A stretch of DNA of 64,000 bases from Advenella faeciporci. GTDB lineage: Bacteria; Pseudomonadota; Gammaproteobacteria; Burkholderiales; Burkholderiaceae_B. This document shows positions 8,267 through 17,308 of the stretch, one piece after another. The notes beneath the pieces are model-generated. The model was given only the letters and a program-made list of their open reading frames with translations. It was not told the origin of the DNA and made no database searches. The DNA lies in NCBI RefSeq assembly GCF_014652395.1, contig NZ_BMYS01000013.1, positions 26,599-90,598 on the forward strand. Reading direction: 5' to 3'. Position numbers and translations under genes: made by a program. Numbering within the stretch: the stretch's first letter is position 1; each line of letters begins with the position of its first letter.

Positions 8267-9658
8267 TCAACCCTTCAGAAAGGCCTGGGCTTTTCTTCTG
8301 GAAGCCGGAGGAATACCAATGGCTTCACGGTATTTGGCCACCGTTCTGCGGGCAATTAACAAACCATCCGCCATCAACAAATTACATAACTTACTGTCAG
8401 AAAAAGGTTTTTTGGAATCTTCGGCATCAACCAGTGCCTTGATTTTCAATTGAATTGACTTGGCCGAGGTTTGCTCACCAGACTCGGTGGCTAGACCCGA
8501 ACCAAAAAAATGTTTCAGTTCAAATACCCCGTGTGGGGTGGCAATGAATTTTTGCGTGGTGGCCCGGGATACGGTTGATTCGTGAATATCCAGCTCTTGC
8601 GCCACCTCTTTTAAGGTAAGGGGCTGCATGGCAGACATGCCTTCCTCAAGAAAAGCCGTTTGGTATTTCATAATGACCCGGGAAACATCCAGAATAGTGC
8701 TGAAACGGTGATTGACCTGTTTTAAAAAACCTTTTGCATGATTTAACTGTTCACTCAAACTGGTATCTTCCTTTTTACCCAAGGTCCGAATCATGCTTTC
8801 GTATTCGGCATTTATCCGAACCTTTGGCAAAATGCCGTGGTTAAGCGATAAGACCCATTCATGATTGATTTTTCGCACCAGCACATCAGGTACGGCATAA
8901 TCGGCAGCCGGCGTACTCCAGGCTTTTCCAGGACGAGGGTCAAGGCCTTTAATAAGAGTATGGGCCTGGCGAATCAGGGAAATATCGGCACCGGTTACCG
9001 CTTGCAGGGTACCCATATCGGCCGCTGCCAGCGCATCCAGGGCATTGGCACAAATTTTTTTGGCACAGGCCACCACTTCGCTCTGGGCTCCAGGGCTCAT
9101 CTCACGGGAAAGCTGCAATAACAGGCACTCGGAAAGGCTGCGTGCGGCAATGCCCGGAGGATCAAACGACTGCAATAAGCGCAGCGCAACCGTCAATTCC
9201 TCTTCGGTTACCTCATGCTCTGCCTCAAAAAACCCGGCAACCTCTTCCAGCGGGGTATGCAGGTATCCATTTTCGTCCAGCTCATCAATCAGGACATCAA
9301 CCAGAAGCATGTCACGTTCCAGCGCACGCGTGGTACCCAGCTGGCTGCGCAAATACGCTTCCAGACTAATGCTGGTTGCGGTTTCAGGATAGAAATCATC
9401 GTCATCAGGATTGGCAGTGGCAGACTTACCCTGATCCCAATCCTGTTGTAAAACCTCAGCATAAGACGGCTCGGAATTTGGTGTTTCAGACAATATCTGG
9501 TTATCATCTACTAACTCCAGCATCGGATTGTCCTGAATGGCGCGCATCAGCTCAACCTGGAAATCCAGACCGGAAAACTGCAACAATCGCAATGACTGTT
9601 GCAACTGAGGGGTCATGACCAATTGCTGACCTGTTTTTAACTCTAACGCCTGACGCAT
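8267..9658 (-). CDS. rpoN: RNA polymerase sigma-54 factor
   Basis: A 463-residue sigma factor, close to the family length of about 480. The N-terminal region I (ALELKTGQQLVMTPQLQQSL) is the Gln/Leu-rich activator-interaction segment. A short acidic region II follows (about residues 50-100), then the core-binding domain, and the RpoN box ARRTVAKYRE at residues 436-445, which reads the -24 promoter element. Sigma-54 directs transcription that needs ATP-dependent activators. ATG 9658 opens directly with the region I sequence. No hpf or ptsN gene follows, unlike in many proteobacteria; bfd lies downstream instead. Its start codon is only 14 bases from that of the divergent gene at 9673, so their promoters must lie within each other's coding sequence or overlap. 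Confidence 0.97.
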   Translation of the reverse strand: MRQALELKTGQQLVMTPQLQQSLRLLQFSGLDFQVELMRAIQDNPMLELVDDNQILSETPNSEPSYAEVLQQDWDQGKSATANPDDDDFYPETATSISLEAYLRSQLGTTRALERDMLLVDVLIDELDENGYLHTPLEEVAGFFEAEHEVTEEELTVALRLLQSFDPPGIAARSLSECLLLQLSREMSPGAQSEVVACAKKICANALDALAAADMGTLQAVTGADISLIRQAHTLIKGLDPRPGKAWSTPAADYAVPDVLVRKINHEWVLSLNHGILPKVRINAEYESMIRTLGKKEDTSLSEQLNHAKGFLKQVNHRFSTILDVSRVIMKYQTAFLEEGMSAMQPLTLKEVAQELDIHESTVSRATTQKFIATPHGVFELKHFFGSGLATESGEQTSAKSIQLKIKALVDAEDSKKPFSDSKLCNLLMADGLLIARRTVAKYREAIGIPPASRRKAQAFLKG

Positions 9659-9672
9659 ATTAAAAATTCTTT

Positions 9673-10236
9673 ATGAAACAAAAAAAACCAGCGGCCTATA
9701 AAAATGATACCGCAGTACTCAGCAAAACCCTGCTAACGCTGGCAATGCCACAACTTGTTTTACGTGGCACGGTCATTGCCTTTTCCGTACTTGTCTGGAT
9801 TTTCCTTGCCCGTGAAATCATTGATTTTGGCAAAAAACAGGACTACGCCGGACTGGAAGCCTTCAGCGACCAACTGGTAACCTACCTGAACAGTATAAAC
9901 AATTATATTTGGTGGGGTCTGGTTCTGCTAGGCAGCCTAGTCCTTTATCTTATCTTAAGCAGCTGGCTTAGTGGAAGCATTAGACGTGCCGGTGAAAACT
10001 GCCCGCCACCACAAAAAATCAACCCGCTCATCAATAATCTTTCTCCGGAAGGCAAAGAAGTCCTGGCCTGGGCCTGGAGCGATCGCACCGAACCCATCAA
10101 ATTCATCACCTTAAAAGAAACCCTAAGTGAATTACGCAGCGGGCGTGTTTACAAACTGGCTCAAGTCAAAGAACAACAGACACTCCTGCAACACAATTTT
10201 ATTCCTGAGCTCAGCCAAAACGAAAAAACCTCTTGA
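9673..10236 (+). CDS. two-helix membrane protein of unknown function
   Basis: A 187-residue protein. Two hydrophobic segments are visible, about residues 28-47 (VLRGTVIAFSVLVWIFLA) and 78-98 (YIWWGLVLLGSLVLYLIL), separated by a short charged loop and followed by a soluble C-terminal half of about 85 residues (LSPEGKEVLAWAWSDRTEPIKF). I do not recognise the family. It starts 14 bases from rpoN on the opposite strand. The -35 element of the leu promoter overlaps its stop codon, so transcription into leuA is likely to start anew rather than run through. No signal peptide cleavage site is evident. Confidence 0.7.
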   Translation: MKQKKPAAYKNDTAVLSKTLLTLAMPQLVLRGTVIAFSVLVWIFLAREIIDFGKKQDYAGLEAFSDQLVTYLNSINNYIWWGLVLLGSLVLYLILSSWLSGSIRRAGENCPPPQKINPLINNLSPEGKEVLAWAWSDRTEPIKFITLKETLSELRSGRVYKLAQVKEQQTLLQHNFIPELSQNEKTS

Positions 10237-10262
10237 CTTTACCCCCCTTTCATGCTCATAAT
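10233..10262 (+). promoter_or_regulatory. sigma-70-type promoter for leuL-leuA
   Basis: TTGACT (10233-10238) and CATAAT (10257-10262), spaced 18 bases, match sigma-70 -35 and -10 elements well. A start near 10269 would leave only a few bases before the leader ATG at 10272, so the leader peptide may be nearly leaderless. Confidence 0.6.
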
Positions 10263-10271
10263 AAAGTTATT

Positions 10272-10382
10272 ATGAAAACGCAAACTTTCAGCCTCTCTCA
10301 AATTAATGCAGGTCGCAACAGCGACTTGCCGGTTTGCGCACTCTCTTCTCTTCTACTACTAGCGCTCGGTTGCCGAGCCTAG
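10272..10382 (+). CDS. leuL: leucine-rich leader peptide upstream of leuA
   Basis: A 36-codon frame beginning MKTQTFSLSQ and ending in LSSLLLLALGCRA. The run CTC-TCT-TCT-CTT-CTA-CTA-CTA-GCG-CTC places six leucine codons in nine positions, including three consecutive CTA, normally a rare codon. Short peptides with runs of regulatory codons in front of amino-acid biosynthesis genes act as attenuation sensors: scarce leucyl-tRNA stalls the ribosome and the mRNA folds so that transcription continues. The frame starts just behind a sigma-70-like promoter, ends in a region that can form alternative hairpins, and lies 125 bases before leuA. It has no obvious ribosome site. That it is a working leader is inferred from codon content and position. 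Confidence 0.75.
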   Translation: MKTQTFSLSQINAGRNSDLPVCALSSLLLLALGCRA

Positions 10383-10450
10383 AGCATTCGTGGCAGTTCG
10401 GCAGCCCTGTATTAGCCACCCGGATTTTTATTAAATTGTAATATCCCGGG
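10363..10450 (+). promoter_or_regulatory. candidate leuA attenuator with alternative stems
   Basis: GCTCGG (10364-10369) pairs with CCGAGC (10373-10378). Alternatively GGTTGCCGA (10368-10376) can pair with TCGGCAGCC (10398-10406), excluding the first stem. Further down GTGGC/GCCAC (10390-10394/10415-10419) precedes a U-rich stretch, and CCCGG/CCGGG (10419-10423/10446-10450) can close a large loop. The leucine codons lie directly 5' of these stems. I cannot tell which stem is the terminator. Confidence 0.5.
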
Positions 10451-10507
10451 CCAACAAACAGGCAAACGCCAGTTCCAGCACCGGGATTCATATCAAACAG
10501 GTGCATT

Positions 10508-12223
10508 ATGATGCTTTCCAACCCAGCAAAAAAATACGTTCCATTCAAACCGTTCGTCAAGGATTTTTCAGAGCGCACATGGCCCAGCAAAACCATTACG
10601 GCCCCTCCAATCTGGATGAGCACCGACCTGCGCGATGGCAACCAGTCTCTTATCGAGCCCATGAGCGTCGAGCGCAAATTGCGCTTTTTCAAACAGCTGG
10701 TGGCCATTGGCTTCAAGGAAATTGAGGTTGGGTTTCCTTCCGCATCACAAACCGATTTCGACTTTGTGCGTACCCTGGTTGAAGAAAACCTGATTCCTGA
10801 TGATGTCACCATTATTGTCCTGACCCAGGCCCGTCAAGACCTGATCGAACGGACGGCTGAAGCGGCTGCTGGCGCTAAAACCGCCATGATTCACCTTTAC
10901 AACGCCTGCGCCCCCGCTTTCCGCAAAATCGTTTTCAACATGAGCAAAGACGAAGTGAAAGAAGTGGCCATTCAGGGTACACGTTGGGTTAAAGAGGCCA
11001 TGGCTAAATATCCGCAAACCAAATGGCGCTATGAGTACTCGCCTGAAGTATTCAGCACCACCGAGCCCGAGTTTGCCGTGGAAGTGTGTAACGCAGTATC
11101 AGCAGAATGGCAACCCACCCCTGAAGACAAAATTGTCTTCAACCTGCCCGCAACCATTGAATCAACCTCACCCAACATGTACGCCGACCAGATCGAATGG
11201 TTTTGCAAAAACGTAAAAAACCGCGACAGCATTATTGTTAGCGTACACCCCCACAACGACCGTGGTACTGCAGTTGCGGCGGCTGAGTTGTCTGTCATGG
11301 CCGGTGCCGACCGTGTTGAAGGTTGCCTGTTTGGCAGTGGCGAACGTACCGGTAACGTTGATCTGGTTACCTTGGCGCTTAATTTGTATACCCAGGGTAT
11401 CCATCCGGGCCTGGACTTTTCCGATATTGATGAAGTCCGCCGTACCGCCGAATACTGCAACCAATTGCCTGTCCATCCGCGTCATCCCTATGCAGGCGAC
11501 CTGGTCTTTACCGCGTTTTCGGGCTCTCACCAGGATGCCATCAAAAAAGGCTTTGCGCAGCAAGACCCCGATGGTGTCTGGGAAGTGCCTTACTTGCCTA
11601 TTGACCCGGCAGACCTGGGACGCAGCTACGATGCCGTGATCCGTGTCAACAGCCAGTCTGGCAAAGGCGGGGTGTCTTATCTGCTTGAACAGGAAAAGGG
11701 CTTGAACCTGCCACGTCGCCTGCAAATTGAATTCAGCCGCGCCATCCAGCGCGTGACCGATGAAACCGGCACTGAAGTCAATGGCAATGCCGTTTACGAG
11801 ATCTTCGAGAAAGAGTACCTGAAACAGACCTCTCCATGGAAATTGCTCAAGCATCAAATCAACAGCCATCCTGATGGCGCTGATGATGAAACGTTCAGCA
11901 TTGAAGTTGAGCTGGAAAACAACGGCACTGTCGTCAAGGCAAGCGGCAAGGGTGATGGCGCCATTTCAGCGTTTATCAATGCCTTGAATCTGCCTATCCG
12001 CTTCATGGACTACCATGAACACGCCATTGGCTCTGGTGAAAAAACACTGGCCGCCTGCTATGTTGAACTGCGCCTGGGTGATTCTGCCACCGGTTTTGGG
12101 GTTGGTGTTCACAAAGACATCGTGACTGCCTCATTCCAGGCGGTATTAAGTGCCGTCAACCGTCATATTCAGCAAGGGGCCAACACCTCCAAAGAAGAAA
12201 ACGTTGAAGCGGCCACTGCCTGA
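10508..12223 (+). CDS. leuA: 2-isopropylmalate synthase (long form)
   Basis: A 571-residue enzyme of the long LeuA type (about 560-600 residues, as in actinobacteria and many proteobacteria). It condenses acetyl-CoA with 2-ketoisovalerate, the committed step of leucine synthesis. The catalytic TIM barrel opens with DLRDGNQSL (residues 40-48), which carries the metal-binding Asp and catalytic Arg, and includes the HxH metal motif in VHPHNDRG. The C-terminal third (from about residue 430) is the LeuA dimer regulatory domain that binds leucine for feedback inhibition. ATGs at 10508 and 10511 are both possible, behind CAGGTG. The gene stands alone, under the leader peptide and attenuator just upstream, and is followed by a row of hairpins. 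Confidence 0.96.
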   Translation: MMLSNPAKKYVPFKPFVKDFSERTWPSKTITAPPIWMSTDLRDGNQSLIEPMSVERKLRFFKQLVAIGFKEIEVGFPSASQTDFDFVRTLVEENLIPDDVTIIVLTQARQDLIERTAEAAAGAKTAMIHLYNACAPAFRKIVFNMSKDEVKEVAIQGTRWVKEAMAKYPQTKWRYEYSPEVFSTTEPEFAVEVCNAVSAEWQPTPEDKIVFNLPATIESTSPNMYADQIEWFCKNVKNRDSIIVSVHPHNDRGTAVAAAELSVMAGADRVEGCLFGSGERTGNVDLVTLALNLYTQGIHPGLDFSDIDEVRRTAEYCNQLPVHPRHPYAGDLVFTAFSGSHQDAIKKGFAQQDPDGVWEVPYLPIDPADLGRSYDAVIRVNSQSGKGGVSYLLEQEKGLNLPRRLQIEFSRAIQRVTDETGTEVNGNAVYEIFEKEYLKQTSPWKLLKHQINSHPDGADDETFSIEVELENNGTVVKASGKGDGAISAFINALNLPIRFMDYHEHAIGSGEKTLAACYVELRLGDSATGFGVGVHKDIVTASFQAVLSAVNRHIQQGANTSKEENVEAATA

Positions 12224-12239
12224 AATTGATAAGCGCGTA

Positions 12240-12272
12240 TTGCCTGCCCGTATTAACAATACGGGCAGGCAA
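12240..12272. terminator. perfect 15-bp hairpin downstream of leuA
   Basis: TTGCCTGCCCGTATT and its exact complement AATACGGGCAGGCAA flank a 3-base loop, 16 bases after the leuA stop. No U-run follows, so it may act as a pause or mRNA-stabilising stem rather than a classical terminator. Confidence 0.75.
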
Positions 12273-12281
12273 CTGTCCTGA

Positions 12282-12332
12282 TTGATCTTTTACCGAAAGA
12301 TCAAGCCAGCTTTCTGAACCAAACAGGTTCAG
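12282..12332. repeat. two short hairpins after leuA
   Basis: TTGATCTTT/AAAGATCAA (12282-12290/12296-12304) and CTGAACC/GGTTCAG (12314-12320/12326-12332) are exact inverted repeats with 5-base loops. Together with the flanking stems they form four consecutive hairpins in 160 bases. Confidence 0.6.
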
Positions 12333-12355
12333 GACCAGACAAAAACGTCAAACAT

Positions 12356-12400
12356 AAAAAACCCAAACTTACCGGATACCATCGGTTGTTTGGTTTTTTT
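12356..12400. terminator. bidirectional terminator between leuA and the DUF1840 gene
   Basis: AAAAACCCAAAC pairs with GTTTGGTTTTTTT around a loop of about 16 bases, with one bulged C and U-runs on both strands, placed between two convergent genes. Confidence 0.75.
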
Positions 12401-12420
12401 ATGGGTAAATATAAAACAGC

Positions 12421-12792
12421 CTACCAGGCGCTTCCCACTTCCCACACCACTTCCTTGCCTTGAGCCTTGGCGGCTCTTAGCATGTCCAGCAACGGAAAAG
12501 TACGGCGACGCAAGGTCACCTTTTCCAGCACCGGGTGCGGCTTTTCTTCCGGATACTCGTCATCTTCTTCTTCCCTGTCTTTATCAGCATAAACCAGGTC
12601 AGGATTGGAATCGGGGTCTTCGGCCACGGCACGCAAAATGTTCTGAATGGCCTCATCCAGTTGCTCTACCGTAAACACGCCACTTTCAGGTAAGGTCTCA
12701 TAATCACGCCCTGCAGCCTTCAGGACAGACAGGGCATGCTTGTCCAGCATCACAACATCAGCACTTGCATTTGAGCGGAAAGTAATCAGCAT
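12421..12792 (-). CDS. DUF1840 family protein
   Basis: A 123-residue soluble protein beginning MLITFRSNASADVVML at ATG 12792. The opening, the LL/MLD..A..VL.. pattern and the highly acidic middle (DKDREEEDDEYPEE, about residues 70-85) fit DUF1840, a family of short proteins of unknown function common in beta- and gammaproteobacteria. The C-terminal part (RRRTFPLLDMLRAAKAQGKEVVWE) is a conserved helix. An upstream in-frame ATG at 12846 would add 18 residues that do not fit the family. It stands alone between the leuA terminators and the divergent RHS gene. No function can be inferred. Confidence 0.8.
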   Translation of the reverse strand: MLITFRSNASADVVMLDKHALSVLKAAGRDYETLPESGVFTVEQLDEAIQNILRAVAEDPDSNPDLVYADKDREEEDDEYPEEKPHPVLEKVTLRRRTFPLLDMLRAAKAQGKEVVWEVGSAW

Positions 12793-12893
12793 CTTCGGTT
12801 TCCCACAATAGATAAAGTAATACGTCCAGTTTACTACAAGAAGCATTTCAGGCCGATGATTTCATTTTTTATTCAAGACGTGCACTTATATTC

Positions 12894-15800
12894 ATGAAAA
12901 GAATCACAACCCTGCTCCTGCTGGCAATAGTCATAATGCCTGCAGCCTGGTCGCAAACCAGCGAAATAAACAATGGAAATCCCGTTTGCAAGCCTGCCTT
13001 TACTGGACATCCATGCAAGGATCGAAGCAAGGAGCCATCACTTAATTTAGGTGTTGGCAACCCCATACATTTAATTAGTGGCAATAAATACCAAGAAGAA
13101 ACCGATCTGCCCTTTCTGCCATCAGGACTGGAATTAACACGATATTACAATTCGCTCTCCAAAGGTAATAGCCTGCTGGGTGAAGGCTGGTCGCATTCTT
13201 ATGATACCCGCCTGTATTTTGCAGGTAACAAACTGCAAATTATCCATGCCGATGGCGCCCGCACCCTATTTCAGGCACGCCAGGGTGACACCGCCCATGC
13301 AGTACAGGCCAGTCAGGGCAAATTGCTGGCCAAAGACAATGTCTGGCACTGGGAACTGGGCTCTGGTTTCAGCAAGATTTTTAATCAGCATGGACGCCTG
13401 ATACAGGTTAATCTACCTGGGCTGGAGCCCATCCGCATCAGCCGCGATGCAAAGCCAGGCCCCACCCAGCATGCCATTCTGGAAGTACAGGCAGGCCTCC
13501 AACACAAGCTGGTTTTTAATTATGAAATTTTCAAGGGTGCGGCCCGTTTAAGCCGTATTGATACCCATGTTGGGACTTTTCATTACCAGCACGAACAGCC
13601 TGAAAACCACACAGGCCTACGCCTTGTTGGTATGCAAAGACCCGACAAAATGGGCAAAGTCTATGCCTATGAAGCCCAATACCAGCATGGCAACCCGTTT
13701 TTGCTAACCGGCATCAGCATGCATGACCATACCGGTCAAAAATCGGTCAGAACCAATTCATGGGCTTATAACGAAAAAGGCCTGGCCATTCATTCCATCA
13801 CGGGTCGCCAAGACGACACCAACAACCGTATTGAGATTGAATATATCAGTCGCCCCAAAACTGAAAATGTCCCAGGTCTCACACGTGTTAAAAATACCGA
13901 TGGCCAGCACACCGATTTTCATACTTCCATCAAGGGTGGAAAATATGTACTGGAAGCAATTGAAGGAGCTGGCTGTCATGGTTGCGCCATACCCGGCACC
14001 AAAGCCGAATATGACAGCAAGGGAAGAATGACCAGCCTGAATGGCACCCAGATTCATTACGATGAAAACGATAATATCAGACAACTGGACATCAGCCGCT
14101 CACCCTGGGCCGGGCTGCAACTGCACTACGATGAAAAAGACCGTCCGGTAACATGGTCCAGCAAAATTACAGGTGCCGAACATACCCGTTATAACGACAG
14201 AAACCTGCCGGTAGAACAGAAGTTTGCCAATGGAGACCAGGCCCTGTTTGAATATGATAAAGACGGGCAGCTTTCAAAGGTGACGGAAACCTCAAAAGAT
14301 AAAGACCTTTCAAGCACCATAAAAATTCTTACAAGCCCTGAAAAAAACTACATCATTCTTCAGCATGACTTGGAAACAATACGATATGACACACGACAGA
14401 AAAATACTTTAATCGCCAGTACGGAACGCAATCCAATACAGGCAGCCCAAATCAGCTTTGAGGACAAATATACATTTGAGAACGATGGAAAAACCCGGAT
14501 TCACCACTTACCCGAAGGAGGACATATAAGCTATTTTTACAATCAGGAAAACAAACCTGAAACTATCATTTGGACCGAACAATCCGGCAAAAAACACCAT
14601 TTAATCATGGATTCCAGCATTCCCGAAAAAGGCTATGTGCTGGGCAACCAGTTGGCCTTTCATGCCCTGAAGACCGATGCAGGACAAACCCAGCTTAGCT
14701 TATGGAATAAAGACAAACGGTTCTGGACCCAGACACTGGATTTCTCTGAAGACAACACCCTGCGCAGCGAAACCGTCATTGTGCCAGACGCAAAATACGA
14801 AGCAGGCCGCAATTATGCCTATGACCCATCCCAAAGAATGATCAGCACCAAAACCAGCGCCCAATATAAAGAACAGGATTTGTCTGGCCTGCACCATTAT
14901 GCCTGGAACAAGGATGGATCCAGTGCCGCTTATTTTAATGGTAGCAATACAATTAAGCCCTCTATTGAACGTGATGTCAGCGGCTTGCCACTCAAGATAA
15001 ATGAGTTTGATCTTATTTACGATGCCAGTCGTAAACTTCGTTTCATAGTTAAAGACAAAAAACCGATCGCCACCTATCTTTATAACGCACTCGGCCAACG
15101 AATCCTCAAGAAAACCCCAAACAGCCATACCTATTATTACTATGAAAACAATAAGTTATCTGGTGAATGGACAACTTACAAAGACAAGCACTCTCGGCGC
15201 GGACTGAATGGCAATATTGACCGCCGCTATATTTATGCAGGCAATCTGCCTGTAGCTTTCATTGAGTACGAAAAAGCAATGTTTCCCTATGAACACGCTT
15301 TCCCACATGACGCATCAGCCCACAAAGCACTACCTCCCCAACAACCTCATCTGTCAAAATTATATTTCATTCATACAGACCACATCGGCCAACCTTTCAT
15401 GGTGACTGACCAAGCACAAAAAATCCACTGGCTGGCGCATAACAGCCCCACTGGTAAAAGCCAAATTCTGCATGCCGATATTGAATTCAACCTGCGCTTG
15501 CCTGGCCAGTATTACGACCAGGAAACCGGCTGGCATTACAACATGAATCGTTACTATGACCCGGAAGCGGGGCATTATCTTGAGCCAGATCCAATTGGAC
15601 CAACAACCAATAACGATCCATTTGGCTATGCTGCCCAGCAGCCGCGCCGCTTTATTGACCCTTTAGGATTATTGCTCTTTGCTTTTGATGGGACCAATAA
15701 TAATGAATATTCCCACAGTAATGTCAGTAAATTTCAACGTTTATACCGAGGAGAAAAGGGCGGTTACATTGAGGGCTCTGGTGCCCTCCCTTATTTTGAT

Positions 15801-16793
15801 GATATGAGTACTACCATTGACCTCTTATCTGCCACTAAAACACAATTTATTATTCAAGAACAACTCAAAAAACTATTTAAGAAAATTGATCCGCACTTCT
15901 ACGGAAAGAAAGAGCCCATACCTATTGTGAGGGACCCCTCCTTCATCCCTTCTTTTACTATCGACCTGGTAGGCTTTTCACGAGGAGCCACCTTTGCACT
16001 TATTTTTGCCAACTTACTTGCCGAGCATACTGATGAAAATGGCTTATTCACTTATATTTATCATGATGCAATAAACAACAACAAACTTAAAACTATACAG
16101 GCTTGCCTAGATCTGCGTTTTATTGGGCTTTTCGACAACGTTACCCAATTGGGTAGCAAAGGAAGCTCTAATCATGAAATGGATTATGATGTACCCGAAA
16201 AATGGAAATGGGTTGCACATGCCGTGGCACTACACGAGTTCAGAGAACTATTCCCAGTAACTATACTTACAGGTAGCGGTAACAATTATATTGAACAGGG
16301 TTTTATCGGAGCACACTCAGACATTGGTGGCATTGTCTGGGATAGCGATCCCAACGACCGAAATAACCCTAGACCTGGGCAATATAGCGATCTGGGTGAT
16401 ATTGCCCTAGCCTGGATACACTGGCAAGCTACACAAGCAGGCGTTTCATTAGATCCACTTGATTTCTACAAAGATTATGCTTACTACCCAGAAAATCTGC
16501 AACGAGTAGACAACCCTTTCATGCATGGCACACCCGATAACGGTGGCACCACCCCACTTCGGGACAGGCACGTTCAAACGGCAGGCAACAACGAAAGAAA
16601 CCTATGGCAGAAAGATCACCACACCATTGGTAAAACGATAAGGGAAGAATTAGAGCCATTCATTCGCCGCATTGATAAACACCCCGACACACCCGGACGT
16701 TTTGGTCCTTCTCATCGCATCGTAGGAGAAATAGATGTCCCTGCCTATAAACAATGGCTTAAACAAAAATTAAACTGGGATGCCCCTTTCTAG
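12894..16793 (+). CDS. secreted RHS/YD-repeat protein with C-terminal DUF2235 (Tle1-like) lipase domain
   Basis: A 1299-residue protein. Residues 1-20 are a Sec signal peptide (MKRITTLLLLAIVIMPAAWS-Q). A DUF6531-like segment follows (GNPIHLISGNKYQEETDLPF), then many YD repeats, and the RHS core-associated motif near residue 870 (GQYYDQETGWHYNMNRYYDP; LEPDPIG). The RHS shell ends at RRFIDPLGLL. The remaining 370 residues are a DUF2235 alpha/beta hydrolase: FAFDGTNNN (929-937), the nucleophile motif GFSRG with S1029, D1081 in LFDN and H1141 in GAHSDIGG. This triad arrangement is that of type VI phospholipase effectors of the Tle1 family. No VgrG, PAAR, EagR or immunity gene is visible nearby, and a Sec signal is unusual for a T6SS cargo, so export to periplasm or surface is more likely. 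The hydrolase substrate is inferred. Confidence 0.88.
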   Translation: MKRITTLLLLAIVIMPAAWSQTSEINNGNPVCKPAFTGHPCKDRSKEPSLNLGVGNPIHLISGNKYQEETDLPFLPSGLELTRYYNSLSKGNSLLGEGWSHSYDTRLYFAGNKLQIIHADGARTLFQARQGDTAHAVQASQGKLLAKDNVWHWELGSGFSKIFNQHGRLIQVNLPGLEPIRISRDAKPGPTQHAILEVQAGLQHKLVFNYEIFKGAARLSRIDTHVGTFHYQHEQPENHTGLRLVGMQRPDKMGKVYAYEAQYQHGNPFLLTGISMHDHTGQKSVRTNSWAYNEKGLAIHSITGRQDDTNNRIEIEYISRPKTENVPGLTRVKNTDGQHTDFHTSIKGGKYVLEAIEGAGCHGCAIPGTKAEYDSKGRMTSLNGTQIHYDENDNIRQLDISRSPWAGLQLHYDEKDRPVTWSSKITGAEHTRYNDRNLPVEQKFANGDQALFEYDKDGQLSKVTETSKDKDLSSTIKILTSPEKNYIILQHDLETIRYDTRQKNTLIASTERNPIQAAQISFEDKYTFENDGKTRIHHLPEGGHISYFYNQENKPETIIWTEQSGKKHHLIMDSSIPEKGYVLGNQLAFHALKTDAGQTQLSLWNKDKRFWTQTLDFSEDNTLRSETVIVPDAKYEAGRNYAYDPSQRMISTKTSAQYKEQDLSGLHHYAWNKDGSSAAYFNGSNTIKPSIERDVSGLPLKINEFDLIYDASRKLRFIVKDKKPIATYLYNALGQRILKKTPNSHTYYYYENNKLSGEWTTYKDKHSRRGLNGNIDRRYIYAGNLPVAFIEYEKAMFPYEHAFPHDASAHKALPPQQPHLSKLYFIHTDHIGQPFMVTDQAQKIHWLAHNSPTGKSQILHADIEFNLRLPGQYYDQETGWHYNMNRYYDPEAGHYLEPDPIGPTTNNDPFGYAAQQPRRFIDPLGLLLFAFDGTNNNEYSHSNVSKFQRLYRGEKGGYIEGSGALPYFDDMSTTIDLLSATKTQFIIQEQLKKLFKKIDPHFYGKKEPIPIVRDPSFIPSFTIDLVGFSRGATFALIFANLLAEHTDENGLFTYIYHDAINNNKLKTIQACLDLRFIGLFDNVTQLGSKGSSNHEMDYDVPEKWKWVAHAVALHEFRELFPVTILTGSGNNYIEQGFIGAHSDIGGIVWDSDPNDRNNPRPGQYSDLGDIALAWIHWQATQAGVSLDPLDFYKDYAYYPENLQRVDNPFMHGTPDNGGTTPLRDRHVQTAGNNERNLWQKDHHTIGKTIREELEPFIRRIDKHPDTPGRFGPSHRIVGEIDVPAYKQWLKQKLNWDAPF

Positions 16794-16822
16794 CAACAAC
16801 ACGAAAACCAATCAATTCATTC

Positions 16823-16905
16823 GCCTCTCCCGAAACGGGGAGGCTTATACAAACATGACATCCAATAAAAAAACAAAACCCCCTGCTCAACACAAAAGGG
16901 GGTTT
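16823..16905 (+). terminator. two hairpins downstream of the RHS gene
   Basis: GCCTCTCCCG/CGGGGAGGC (16823-16832/16836-16844) is followed by AAACCCCC/GGGGGTTT (16876-16883/16898-16905). They separate the RHS gene from the convergent lipoprotein gene. Confidence 0.65.
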
Positions 16906-16939
16906 ACAAACTGGCCAAAACCAACTCCTTCAAATGTTA

Positions 16940-17308
16940 CTATTGTGTAACACTAAAGTCGTGCACGCGATTATTGGTAAAGTGGATATTCAGTTGACGC
17001 CTGGTAGACATTGCATTGCCAGCAGTACCCAGCCCCAAAGAACTCATGGCGGTACTGAACAGAGCATTATCATCGGACTCATTATAGGCCCAATAATTAG
17101 GCCCTTTCGCACCATCATCGCGATAGGAAGGTTGGCCAAACAGGCTGAGGATCTCATCAGACGTTGTAACACCAGGCTTAATCTGGGTACGCAGATAAGT
17201 CATGTCATATTTGTTGGCGCCAGAAGTGCCACCTTGCATGGTTTTGCAAGCAGTCAGTGGTAAAGCCAGCATCAAAGCCAGGCATGTTGTGCGCAATAAG
17301 GTTTTCAT
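16940..17308 (-). CDS. small SmpA/OmlA (BamE)-like lipoprotein
   Basis: A 122-residue protein with a lipoprotein signal peptide: hydrophobic stretch then lipobox LTAC with acylated C21. The mature part opens with a Gly/Ser linker and then YLRTQIKPGVTTSDEILSLFGQPSYRD, the typical BamE/SmpA/OmlA helix-turn pattern (pG.tt..dv...fG.P). Such domains occur in outer-membrane assembly lipoproteins and in many small envelope proteins, so this need not be BamE itself. It converges on the RHS gene. Because immunity proteins for Tle1 effectors can be lipoproteins I considered that role, but the fold and opposite orientation argue against it. No neighbour points to a specific function. Confidence 0.75.
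   Translation of the reverse strand: MKTLLRTTCLALMLALPLTACKTMQGGTSGANKYDMTYLRTQIKPGVTTSDEILSLFGQPSYRDDGAKGPNYWAYNESDDNALFSTAMSSLGLGTAGNAMSTRRQLNIHFTNNRVHDFSVTQ

Noticed and set aside
16940..17308. Lipoprotein as immunity protein for the RHS-lipase
   Set aside because: It is convergent, not cotranscribed, has a BamE-like fold pattern, and is separated by two hairpins.
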